From NCBI RefSeq assembly GCF_025961225.1, contig NZ_JAOQNG010000010.1, positions 610,501-674,500 on the forward strand: 64,000 bases of DNA, given 5' to 3'. This document shows, in pieces, positions 11,301 through 17,665 of the stretch. Numbering within the stretch: the stretch's first letter is position 1; every line of letters starts with the position of its first letter. The notes beneath the pieces are model-generated. The model saw only the letters and a list, made by a program, of their open reading frames with translations, ran no database searches and was not told where the DNA came from. Made by a program: the position numbers and the translations under genes. Source of the DNA: Azospirillum canadense. Lineage in GTDB: Bacteria; Pseudomonadota; Alphaproteobacteria; Azospirillales; Azospirillaceae.

Positions 11301-13433
11301 CCGGGGGTGGTGGCGGTGCGCGCGCCGGGGCGCTGCGTCGTCTACGACGGCCACGGCTACGCCGAATGCCGCAGCCTTGATCTCGCCGATGCCGTCCGCC
11401 GCGCCGCCACACCCTGGTGGGAGTGGCGGCGTGACGCCGCGGGCGTGCTGTCCGGCGAGTATCGGGATGGCGCCGGCGCCGGGCTGGGTGTGGCCGTGAC
11501 CCTGCGCGGCGGCCGCTTTCCGCACGACCGCGTCGCCGACGTGGCCGCCTGCGAGGGGCGCAGCGCCGTGCTGTGGGACGGCGGTCCGGTGACCGTGTTC
11601 GACGGGCTGGGCGTTGAGCTGACCCGCAGCATGCGCCAAACCGTGATGCCGGCGGCGCGCGACGCGCGCCTGTTTTGCCTGGAGCGCCCGGTCCGCGAGT
11701 TGGGGCTGGAGGTCTCGGCCGGTCTGTACTGGATCGGCGAGCGGGCTGTGCTGCACTACGACGGCGCGGCGTGGCGGCCGGTGGGCGACGCGCCGAGGAC
11801 CGCCGTCGCGTTGCGCGCCGACCAGGGACTGCCCTTGGATCGTGAGCGTCTGCGCCTTGTTCAGGACCGCCGCGGCCTGCAGTTCCAACAGCGCCGCAAC
11901 GACGGCGCCTGGGAGGACCTGGGGTGGACGGAGGGCCGGCTCGGCCTCGACGCGATCGACCGCCTGACCGTGGCGAACGGCCGCGTCTGGGCGGCGACGG
12001 CGGCGGGGGTGGCGACGCTGCAGCGGGCTCCCGACGGCAGCTTGCAGGTCGATCCCGACGGCCTGGTGATCGTGCGCGAACCGGCGCCGGGCTGCCGCGT
12101 CACCGATTGGGAAACCGGTGACGACGGCATGACGTCGTTGCGCTGCAACGCGGATTCGCGGAGCGTGCACGTCGGCCGCCTCGATCCGAGCGTCGATCGC
12201 GGCGTGTTCAGGCCCGCGGCCGGCGATCCCTTCGTCGAACGCGAGCTGCTGCCGACCGGCAGCGACGGTGTGTGGGGCTGGCGTCTCGTCGGGCGCGCGT
12301 CGGGCCGGCCGGGACAACTCGCCGGGACCTTCCGCGGCGAGCCGGTGAAGTTGGTGGGCGGCCGGTTCGATTTCGACTCGGTGGCCCAATTGCGGGCGTT
12401 CACGCCGGGCACGCTCGAGGTGCTGACCGAGGGCGCCGGATGGTTCCGGGCCGTCGGCGGTCTCGATGCCCGCGGCATGGCGCGGCCGCCGAACGACCGC
12501 GTCGACATCCGGGCGGTGCGCCGGCTGTCCGTGGCCCGCGACGACGACGGGGCACGCCGGCTGTGCGTGGAGTTCGCCCGCGGACGGGCCACGCAGCTGG
12601 ATTCCGAACTGCAGGCCAAAGACCAGGTGGCGAGTTGTCGCGACGACGCCGGAACCGACGGGCTGTGGCGGTACGAGCAGGGGGTGGCCGGGGTGCGCAT
12701 GCACACGGTCGACCGACGCCAGCGCAGCGGCGACCGGACGCTGACGGCGGGCCGCTTCACCGACGAGGTGGCGATCGGGCTGCCGGTTTCCCGGCGCGCG
12801 GCCGACGGCGGCGTGGAGCTGCTCGTTCCTACCGCCGCGGGTGTGGTCGTGTTCGACGCCGAGGCGAGGCGGAGGAGCCTCTATCTGCCGGCCTTCCCGG
12901 AGTTGCCGCGCGGCGCGGCGCCGTCGGTGCTGCACGCGGCGCCGAGCGGACGGGTGTCCTACCTTGGCCGGAGCGGCCTCGTCGATCTCGACGACGAAAG
13001 CCCACGTTCATTGCCGCTTCCGCGGCTGCTGCCCGAGGGGAGCAAGCCGCTGGCCCTGGATACCGGACCAGACGGCACGCTGCGGCTGGGCTGGCAGCGG
13101 GGCGGGGAGGCGGGATGGACGTTGTTCGACCCGAAGACGGTCGACGGCGCGCTGCGGTCGACGGAACCGGTGGACACCTCCGGGTGGCGCGAGTACGCCG
13201 AGCTGCGGACCTCGGCCGGCAACGCCGAGGCCGGCCTCCTGATCGAGATGGAGGGCCGAGTCGTGCGCATGTCCTCGGGATTCGGCAAAACGGCGCCCAC
13301 GCCTCTGCCCAATGTCGGCGACGCGCGCGCCGTCGTGCGGGGCGACCGCAGGATGTTCGTGGTCGGTACCGGGGACGTGTGGCAGATCGATCTGCCGAGC
13401 GCATTGCGCGCCACGGCCGCGGCGAGCCGATAG
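5328..13433 (+). CDS. Giant membrane-anchored beta-propeller-like repeat protein (cassette gene 5)
   Basis: 2701 residues in one uninterrupted frame. A basic N-terminus and one membrane segment (about residues 35-55, without a cleavage site) predict a short cytoplasmic tail and a ~2640-residue periplasmic part. That part is built of recurring beta-strand units typical of propeller blades: turns such as GGRLFVGTEAGL and NGRVWAATAAGV, and a recurrent aromatic-Trp-Ser/Thr step (GLWSREW, RRWTPLD, RRWTRLD, RQWSEW). An Ala/Pro-rich linker at about residues 1360-1410 splits it into two halves, with one Cys at each linker edge. I cannot assign a substrate. No enzyme motif seen. Sensor-type propellers and surface scaffolds are the nearest analogies. 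Start ATG overlaps the upstream stop. Confidence 0.8.
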   Translation: MTDHPFLPRFRAWRRSRQQEADARARRLPLRGRLDAVMLGFLLALVAGLGAAAYSGTEAARRLGWLDPAVVEPVPDERILDNLRGDLPGRPLLAGAWHADDGVLTISQAGGAVHRYHPATGLWSREWPAAEATGLASDLVQLRGGCGGDPAARQGCADAAPLWGLGERGALVRRLDGRWRAVLGDSAFVGRDGKPVDGDALTTAALSADGEWLFLGTKAQGGGLYSVSERRWTPLDKAQDVLPDGSLERAVSWRGEFAVGGPGGLAFLDPRGNTPSARRLAAIDGAIADLLVDDSGRLLVLEKRACAEGGDGCLRVSALDRPGGSVSLLMDERNRYAELDSAALFFADLQGRTLVVAGRTGVYAYDPALRRWTRLDDRPVLSVTRVRDRVVYGYSGGAARVVQAAVQRRWELPGKQVAQIVTLGPDLAALTADGDVYALPDAGDPTAAFVRGGTAADPKGFTRAFGVGDQVLLTGPRKALLHDVRRRTYADIDPAALPSWLTDGRTPTVVAGTLLYGLVPQGGAVAGEALDLSTLAATGTAAAGTTPAVAGPIRRARAWPGNAVAVIDGGGSLQRLQIDTRQPMTGAADPALDRAQLRDVLSDGNRTVVATGSGVRSYDHAMRQWSEWAATDLDGGDIRGLAGDGGRLLLHTGAARLARPDGHVLIGKDRPTLDTAGLSDAWRVNDLLYLAGRGVVERYDLAARSVTQRWRTPGGGAVSLVDLLDGQPLVLSDGRAVLGGTVLGAGAGRVLSVSVDPARIWTVREEGGSRHIRTHSRAAPADAAQDRCLFRTAAAGGRARRLLDARALGDGWLLVLTDDGLRLYSETARSWYPVAPMRVTPERIHRAGAHVVLVAGGNPARVQSIPVASITRPDSCATAPVSLPENWTEARSVSVDEAAGTAAWLATDGSVHAWQDGTARMLLATPAPAPQTVSFLRVFQVHERLAFALPDGLAVYDTRDHAWSRVALRAADKPARDIVDLTLEPDGDRYAVTVRTADGKVYVGPWATGAATVRLDEVRSPGLPAFAQSGAAILDATSENGLWSFLLEDRLKRFDPIRRRFAPDIVFPAVDRSRALVRRGNRLVVEEGNGTAWWVAKAALPLDGDAVPASAAFVRVEPAPGEPTLLAEDGRVVRLRRNGAVDACEVDGACREVSPPSMALAPDTVTAAYRNGDLVLFDTVAGRRLYDRAERRERPTPPEVKGLGPLAEIRREDALLWLRDRAGDALALGSDGAVRARAAAVDALVTDRHDRLWLMGQGPARVSNRGELTTVEAAFALPKGVRAEVVSVPPGGVPALLGSDRRPRALPSGAVSAGVPLAPAIDVGAVSAVFPTDRSETWWVQDGRTLIRLVLSACPAAQIAPPLSAPAPEQPAARTQARNSAASKAGAGAPKPDAGGRGPTAEVAPPAAEPCLVAGLTLPLPADAGAVVAVDDDLPARLRVRFADGGTLESRVRDDQLDAPFRSKGAVPSAGTATDVWPELRRLVAPRPDGEIAIDPALGFVTDASRMRVRTASGSVALRVPVRPQPESVPALDARWLRWDRNAKSFLVAGTSGPVAVAPDQLVRDGQFIFGTPGLAVADAGGLVRVANRAGVWSFSSAALALDDAGITFHPQTLPVPVAAAHGRFLFDAGGVPYAGGPVASDDDRHTVRVGEATWTERLRRPKVAVAMRVAGQDHEAGGAGFGWDRRRAVVAAAGAVEVQTELGILGSDRLADADPGWSGRLPVSGTVAGRDGDVFLDDGGAWHRRSGGRWRPSTADDAGARDVPTSQRWRWRSTPQGLVVDQVALAEGASSVAFLDDQLHAAAVDGGRLIVADAAGLAIGTVDAIIQGGARRRPLDIDVDVMQPLRPAPGRQDVFARGRGGAYRWNAAGDRYEPVPDSANAFVNRELVAHPRLRLSLRGGRAGAELRLDDSSGGGDAWVPITMENGFPFDRVTGVQVSGGRLFVGTEAGLEEHAATGDTGFDSIARLVDLRANRTAPPAPVLRMGEPVGQPGVVAVRAPGRCVVYDGHGYAECRSLDLADAVRRAATPWWEWRRDAAGVLSGEYRDGAGAGLGVAVTLRGGRFPHDRVADVAACEGRSAVLWDGGPVTVFDGLGVELTRSMRQTVMPAARDARLFCLERPVRELGLEVSAGLYWIGERAVLHYDGAAWRPVGDAPRTAVALRADQGLPLDRERLRLVQDRRGLQFQQRRNDGAWEDLGWTEGRLGLDAIDRLTVANGRVWAATAAGVATLQRAPDGSLQVDPDGLVIVREPAPGCRVTDWETGDDGMTSLRCNADSRSVHVGRLDPSVDRGVFRPAAGDPFVERELLPTGSDGVWGWRLVGRASGRPGQLAGTFRGEPVKLVGGRFDFDSVAQLRAFTPGTLEVLTEGAGWFRAVGGLDARGMARPPNDRVDIRAVRRLSVARDDDGARRLCVEFARGRATQLDSELQAKDQVASCRDDAGTDGLWRYEQGVAGVRMHTVDRRQRSGDRTLTAGRFTDEVAIGLPVSRRAADGGVELLVPTAAGVVVFDAEARRRSLYLPAFPELPRGAAPSVLHAAPSGRVSYLGRSGLVDLDDESPRSLPLPRLLPEGSKPLALDTGPDGTLRLGWQRGGEAGWTLFDPKTVDGALRSTEPVDTSGWREYAELRTSAGNAEAGLLIEMEGRVVRMSSGFGKTAPTPLPNVGDARAVVRGDRRMFVVGTGDVWQIDLPSALRATAAASR

Positions 13434-13491
13434 GGGGTGGCGCGCCGCGGCATCGGCCGACCGCCGGCGTCGCGAAAGGGCATGGGGCAGG

Positions 13492-13517
13492 GCCCAGCCC
13501 CTACACAAAGGTGTTGC
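13492..13517 (+). repeat. Left 26-bp terminal inverted repeat of the vapBC unit
   Basis: Begins GCCCAGCCCC and is the exact reverse complement of 14245-14270. The match stops at the outer edge, where both sides continue with the direct repeat GGCAGG, and mismatches at the first inner base after the repeat. Confidence 0.8.
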
Positions 13518-13595
13518 GCTGAGGGTGCAGCATGGCGCCCAGAGCCTTCTCGCACCTCGGTTTTGCCAACCCGCCGCTGCCGAAGAAATCTCCGG

Positions 13596-13985
13596 CTAAA
13601 GCACGCGCAGACCAAGATTCTGGCGCATCGGCTCGAAATCCTTGTCGTTGTGCAGCAGCACGTGTCCGCCGTCGATGCAGAAGGTCCCGATCAACATGTC
13701 GATGATCTTCCAGACCGTGATGCCTTTCGCACGCAGAGCGCGGTCGTTGGCGGCGACCTTGGGCGCGGCGGTCGGCGACAGCATCGCTTGCACCGCGTGC
13801 GTCCGCAGAGCCTGCTCGACGCGCCTCGCTTCCGCGTCGTCGCGCACACCTTGCAGAACCTCCAGCAGAACGATGTCGCCCACCAGGATCAGGCCACGCC
13901 CGACGAGCGCCTTCAATTTCCGGACCTGCGGCGTGTCGGCACGCCGAAAGAAATCCACCCAGACGGTGGTGTCCACAACGATCAC
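13596..13985 (-). CDS. vapC: PIN-domain ribonuclease toxin VapC
   Basis: 129-residue PIN-domain protein, an RNase that is the toxin of a type II pair. The acidic metal-binding residues of the PIN fold are visible: Asp5 in VVDTTVW, Asp11, the Glu in LLEVLQG, and the C-terminal Asp in KIIDMLIG and NDKDF. The GTG start at 13985 is chosen because it overlaps the antitoxin stop (GTGA) and gives the family's usual N-terminus; a longer frame upstream lies inside vapB. It is expressed with vapB and neutralised by it. The pair sits inside a repeat-bounded unit that may be mobile. Confidence 0.9.
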   Translation of the reverse strand: MIVVDTTVWVDFFRRADTPQVRKLKALVGRGLILVGDIVLLEVLQGVRDDAEARRVEQALRTHAVQAMLSPTAAPKVAANDRALRAKGITVWKIIDMLIGTFCIDGGHVLLHNDKDFEPMRQNLGLRVL

Positions 13986-14188
13986 GCCGCATCCCCACGG
14001 CCTTGGCGGCTCTCGGCCAGATCGCCGTCCCAATCGACGGTGCCATACAGCGCCAGCGTGCGCTCCTCCTGCTTTAGGCGAACCAGGCGGCGAAGCGCCT
14101 CCTCGACAACGGCCTTTTTCGTGCCCAGCCCGGTTGCCGCCATCGCTTCGGCGATCAGGGTATCGTCGATGTCGATGTTTGTGCGCAC
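13982..14188 (-). CDS. vapB: VapB-family antitoxin
   Basis: 68 residues; the N-terminal MRTNIDIDDTLIAEAM and following VVEEALRRLVRL are typical of VapB antitoxins with a ribbon-helix-helix-type DNA-binding half and a toxin-wrapping C-terminus. It starts at GTG 14188 with a strong GGAGG five to six bases upstream. Its stop overlaps the vapC start by four bases, coupling their translation. VapB normally represses its own promoter; an inverted repeat just upstream fits an operator. Confidence 0.9.
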   Translation of the reverse strand: MRTNIDIDDTLIAEAMAATGLGTKKAVVEEALRRLVRLKQEERTLALYGTVDWDGDLAESRQGRGDAA

Positions 14189-14193
14189 ATCAC

Positions 14194-14231
14194 CCTCCGT
14201 GTGTATGAACGCGCCAAATCACACACAGAGG
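14194..14231. promoter_or_regulatory. Candidate vapBC operator
   Basis: Inverted repeat CCTCCGTGTGT (14194-14204) / ACACACAGAGG (14221-14231), 10 of 11 pairs matching, separated by 16 bases and lying immediately upstream of the vapB ribosome site. The position and symmetry fit autoregulation by VapB-VapC. No direct evidence of binding. Confidence 0.35.
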
Positions 14232-14244
14232 ACGTTGGAGGGAA

Positions 14245-14270
14245 GCAACACCTTTGTGTAGGGGCTGGGC
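14245..14270 (-). repeat. Right 26-bp terminal inverted repeat of the vapBC unit
   Basis: Exact reverse complement of 13492-13517; followed at once by GGCAGG (14271-14276), the second copy of the putative target duplication. Confidence 0.8.
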
Positions 14271-14276
14271 GGCAGG

Positions 14277-14599
14277 GCGTCGTCCGCGCCCCGCCCCGGT
14301 TCGGCGGCGCGCGCTCCGAGCCGCGACGCCCGCCCCAGACGGCGCGCGGCTGCCGATTCCCGGCGTTCCGATCGCCACCTTCGGCTACGAACAAAGCCTT
14401 CAACTCCCCACGTCGGTGTGGCAATGTGGGCCACCCTTCCGGATGAGCTTGGTCGGGCGCTTCGTTACAACCTTGAAATCAAACCGTCGGCGTCGAGCTC
14501 GACGGATCGCGGGTGCAGAATGGTTCGCAAGCATGCGGGGCACGGGGAGCTTTGCGACGCAGGGGCGTGCGGTTCCGCGCCAGGCCGGACGAGGCGGTC
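14277..14599. promoter_or_regulatory. Non-coding leader of the hxs operon, with a 14-bp palindrome
   Basis: No convincing gene lies here. It must hold the hxs promoter, but I cannot place -35/-10 boxes with confidence. A perfect 14-bp palindrome, CGTCGAGCTCGACG at 14491-14504, about 100 bases before the hxsD start, is a possible operator. A frame open from 14513 runs into hxsD but its extra N-terminus looks like random GC-rich coding. Confidence 0.3.
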
Positions 14600-14971
14600 A
14601 TGACGGTCACCGTCCTTGATGATCGAGCCTTGGCGGACGCCGAGGCGCCCATCCAGCCCGAGTGCTCCATCGCCGTCGACACGAGCGTTTACCCGCAGGA
14701 CGCGGTTCTCCGCGCCTGCTACGCCTTCACCGACCGCTGCTGGTTGTGGATCGCCAAGGGCACCGATGGCGGTGTGGCAGTCGGCATGCGGCGCAAGGAC
14801 CCGCGCGCCGACCTTGACGTTCTGAAAGGCGAGTTCGCGAACGCGTTGCTCGACTTCGCGCTCCGGCACAGCATCGAGGAGCGCACCCGGGACATCAGAG
14901 CGACCATCGTCTCGGCCGCGCTTGCCGAAGCGACCGGGGCGCCGCCGACCCCGTCGAGGGGCGGAGCGTAG
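14600..14971 (+). CDS. hxsD: His-Xaa-Ser system protein HxsD
   Basis: 123 residues, the small partner protein that accompanies the two radical SAM enzymes of His-Xaa-Ser systems. The family pattern is visible: a Tyr/Ala-rich N-terminal strand region (AVLRACYAFTDR), the FANALLDFALR helix, and a closing DIRATIVSAAL helix. Its exact role is not established; it may present the substrate peptide as recognition elements do in other radical SAM peptide pathways (inference). ATG 14600 is preceded by GAGG. One base separates its stop from the hxsB start. Confidence 0.8.
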   Translation: MTVTVLDDRALADAEAPIQPECSIAVDTSVYPQDAVLRACYAFTDRCWLWIAKGTDGGVAVGMRRKDPRADLDVLKGEFANALLDFALRHSIEERTRDIRATIVSAALAEATGAPPTPSRGGA

Positions 14972-14972
14972 G

Positions 14973-16481
14973 ATGGGCGAGCGCGTCGAGTTTCGGCCGG
15001 AGAGCGCGTACCGCCCGGCCGCGTCCTCCTACACCCTGCTGCCGTTCCGGTTCGCGCGCATTCCGGGTGTCCCCGGGCGCGTTCTCGTCACCTCCGAGGT
15101 TGGGGAATGGCATTTTCTCGGCGGGACCGAGTTTCGCGCCTTCGTCGGCGGCGCTCTGGATCCAACGTCGGACACCTACGCGGACCTGCACGCCAAGCAC
15201 TTCCTGGTCGAAGGCGACCCGACCACAGCGATCCGCTTGCTCGCCGCCAAGTATCGGACACGCAAGTCCTTCCTGCGGGACGGACCCGGGCTTCACGTCT
15301 TCGTCACGACCCTGCGCTGCGATCACTCCTGCACGTATTGCCAAGTGTCGCGCCGACCGATCAGCGAGAGCGGCTTTGACATGTCGGAGCGGACGGCGCT
15401 CGCGGCGATCGACCGGCTGTTCGAGAGCCCGTCGCCGACGCTGACGGTCGAGTTCCAAGGGGGGGAGCCGCTGGTCGGCTTCGACCGGCTGCGCCACGTG
15501 ACCGAGGCCATCGTCGCGCGGAACCGGACCGAGGGACGGAACATCACGTTCTCGATGACCTCCACGCTGCACCTGGCGACGGACGAGATGCTGGCCTTCT
15601 TCCGCCAACACGGCTTCCAGCTCTCGACGTCTCTGGATGGTCCGGCGTGGTTGCACGACGCCAACCGGCCGATGCCGACCAGGGACTCGCACCGGCGCAC
15701 GGTCGCGGCGATCGAGCGCGCCCGCGCCGTGCTCGGCCATGACAAGGTGACCGCGCTGACGACGCTGACGCGGCGGAGCCTTGATCACCCCGAAGCCATC
15801 GTCGACGAGTATGTGCGTTTGGGTTTCCGTTCGGTGTTCCTCCGGCCGCTCAGCCCGTTCGGATTCGCGGCCCGCGCGGCGCGGCGCATCGGCTATTCCG
15901 CGGAGGAGTTCCTGCGCTTCTATGAGCGCGCGCTCGGGCACATTCTGGACCTCAACCGGCAAGGCGTCGGGATCGACGAGGCCTACGCCGGCATTCTGCT
16001 GACTCACGTGCTGACGCCGTTCCCGACGGGCTACGCGGATTTGCGGTCGCCGACGGGCGCGGGTCTTGGTGCGGTCGTCTACAACTACGACGGCGCCGTG
16101 TACGCATCTGACGAGAGCCGCATGCTGGCCGAAGCCGGCGATCCGACGTTTCGGCTCGGCACCGTGCACGACCGCTGGGCCGACCTGATGCGCTCGCCGG
16201 CGATGGATCTTCTACTCGCGACGGGGATCGCCGAGGTGTTGCCGGGCTGTTCGGACTGCGCCTTCCTGCCGTACTGCGGCGCCGACCCCGTGTTCAATCT
16301 GGCGCGCGAGGGCGAGCCGGTCGGCCATCGCCCGACGAACGACCATTGCCGCAAGCACACCGGTCTGTTCCATCTGCTGTTCCGCCGGCTCGCCGAGGCG
16401 GATCCGCACGTCCTGCGCACGTTCCTGTCCTGGGTCACCCGGGGCGCCTCGGACGCCGCGCACGCCCGGGAGGCCGCGTGA
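14973..16481 (+). CDS. hxsB: His-Xaa-Ser system radical SAM maturase HxsB
   Basis: 502 residues. A radical SAM enzyme: the CxxxCxxC motif that holds the [4Fe-4S] cluster and SAM is seen as LRCDHSCTYC near residue 116-123. The C-terminal region has a Cys-rich SPASM-like cluster (GCSDCAFLPYCG ... HCRKH) for auxiliary Fe-S sites, as in peptide-modifying maturases. It is expected to modify the H-x-S repeat region of HxsA in the cytoplasm before export; the chemistry is not known to me. The stop overlaps the hxsC start (TGATG). Confidence 0.9.
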   Translation: MGERVEFRPESAYRPAASSYTLLPFRFARIPGVPGRVLVTSEVGEWHFLGGTEFRAFVGGALDPTSDTYADLHAKHFLVEGDPTTAIRLLAAKYRTRKSFLRDGPGLHVFVTTLRCDHSCTYCQVSRRPISESGFDMSERTALAAIDRLFESPSPTLTVEFQGGEPLVGFDRLRHVTEAIVARNRTEGRNITFSMTSTLHLATDEMLAFFRQHGFQLSTSLDGPAWLHDANRPMPTRDSHRRTVAAIERARAVLGHDKVTALTTLTRRSLDHPEAIVDEYVRLGFRSVFLRPLSPFGFAARAARRIGYSAEEFLRFYERALGHILDLNRQGVGIDEAYAGILLTHVLTPFPTGYADLRSPTGAGLGAVVYNYDGAVYASDESRMLAEAGDPTFRLGTVHDRWADLMRSPAMDLLLATGIAEVLPGCSDCAFLPYCGADPVFNLAREGEPVGHRPTNDHCRKHTGLFHLLFRRLAEADPHVLRTFLSWVTRGASDAAHAREAA

Positions 16482-17665
16482 TGCTGCCTCTGCACACGCG
16501 GGCGACGGTCACCGGAGGCCTCGCGCGCCCGCTGCTCAAGGTTCTCGACCTTTCCGAAGCGCTTCGGGGCCGTTACCCGTTCGATCGGGTGGCGGTGCAT
16601 CGTCCGCCCGACGGCCCGGACCTCGACGGAACCGCGCTCCGCGAACTGGGTTTTGCCGCTGTGCTGTGCCGCGGCGCCGAGGACCGGGTGGATGGTCTTC
16701 CGGCGGTTCATTCCCTCGGCAACCCCGACGTGGTCCGCCCCGGCGACGTCATCCGGGTCAGGCCCGACGCTGGGCAGGTCAGCGTCCTGTTCCGGCGCGG
16801 CGCCAACGCCAACTCCCTGTTCGTCACGGAGCGGTGCAACAGCCGCTGCCTTATGTGCAGCCAGCCGCCCCGGGACGAGGACGACTCCTGGCGGGTCGGC
16901 GAACTCTTCGAGTTGGTGTCGTTGCTCGACGCCGACCTCGACCAGTTGGGCGTCACCGGTGGCGAGCCGACGCTTCTCGGCCCCGGGCTGCCGGAATTGA
17001 TCCGGCGCTGTCGGACCGCGCTGCCGATCACGACGCTGCACATCCTGACGAATGGGCGGGCCTTTGCCACGCCACGCGTGGCCGACGCCGTGCGTGACGG
17101 CGTGGGGCGGGTGGTGTGGGCCGTTCCCTTGTACGCGGACGTTCCGTTTCGCCACGATTTCGTCGTTCAGGTCGACGGGGCGTTCAATGAAACGGTGAAC
17201 GGCATCCACAACTTGGCGGAGCGTGGGCACGCGATCGAGGTCCGTTTCGTCGTCCACGCCCAAACCCTGCCGCGGATGGAGCGCTTTGCGGAGTTTGTGT
17301 ACCGGAACATGCCCTTCGTCTCCCACGTCGCCTTCATGGGCCTCGAACCGATGGGCTTCGCCAAGGTGAACCGCGACCGTCTTTGGGTCGATCCGCTCGA
17401 CTACGGTCCCGCGCTGGCGCGCGCCGCGTCGTCCCTCCAGGGGCGGGGCATCGCGACGTCGATCTACAACGTGCCCCTTTGCGTGCTGCCGCGTCAGGCC
17501 TGGCCCTTGGCGCGGCAGAGCATCTCCGATTGGAAAAACGTCTACGACCCGGCATGCGGGGAGTGCGCCGTCCGGGCCCGATGCTGCGGGTTTTTCGCGT
17601 CCTACGGGGCCGCCTGGCGCAGCCGGGGCATTCAGGCAATCAGGATCGAGGAGGCCGCCCAATGA
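16481..17665 (+). CDS. hxsC: His-Xaa-Ser system radical SAM maturase HxsC
   Basis: 394 residues. The second radical SAM enzyme of the system, with the cluster motif in TERCNSRCLMCSQPP near residue 124-131, a GGEPTL step typical of the radical SAM barrel, and a C-terminal Cys group (ACGECAVRARCCG) likely to bind another cluster. It acts with HxsB on HxsA; which enzyme performs which step is unknown. ATG 16481 overlaps the hxsB stop and its own stop overlaps hxsA (ATGA). Confidence 0.9.
   Translation: MLPLHTRATVTGGLARPLLKVLDLSEALRGRYPFDRVAVHRPPDGPDLDGTALRELGFAAVLCRGAEDRVDGLPAVHSLGNPDVVRPGDVIRVRPDAGQVSVLFRRGANANSLFVTERCNSRCLMCSQPPRDEDDSWRVGELFELVSLLDADLDQLGVTGGEPTLLGPGLPELIRRCRTALPITTLHILTNGRAFATPRVADAVRDGVGRVVWAVPLYADVPFRHDFVVQVDGAFNETVNGIHNLAERGHAIEVRFVVHAQTLPRMERFAEFVYRNMPFVSHVAFMGLEPMGFAKVNRDRLWVDPLDYGPALARAASSLQGRGIATSIYNVPLCVLPRQAWPLARQSISDWKNVYDPACGECAVRARCCGFFASYGAAWRSRGIQAIRIEEAAQ

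Larger units (their letters stand above)
13492..14270. mobile_element. Putative non-autonomous transposon-like unit carrying vapBC
   Basis: A 779-bp unit bounded by 26-bp perfect inverted repeats (13492-13517 and 14245-14270) and flanked on both sides by the 6-bp direct repeat GGCAGG (13486-13491 and 14271-14276), which looks like a target-site duplication. Inside are only vapB, vapC and their promoter region; there is no transposase. Each repeat contains its own small hairpin (ACAC-AAAG-GTGT). I do not recognise the insertion-sequence family from these ends. Read most simply, a vapBC pair was mobilised in trans between the giant-protein gene and hxsD. Confidence 0.6.

Noticed and set aside
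5514..12935. Very long minus-strand open frames (about 1190 and 1170 residues) opposite the giant gene
   Set aside because: They are antisense frames of GC-rich coding DNA: low-complexity Arg/Gly/His-rich, no domains, no ribosome sites. The plus frame has membrane helix, repeats and operon overlap.
14254..14619. Open frame between the vapBC unit and hxsD
   Set aside because: Arg/Pro/Gly-rich, no ribosome site, overlaps a repeat end and hxsD; looks non-coding.
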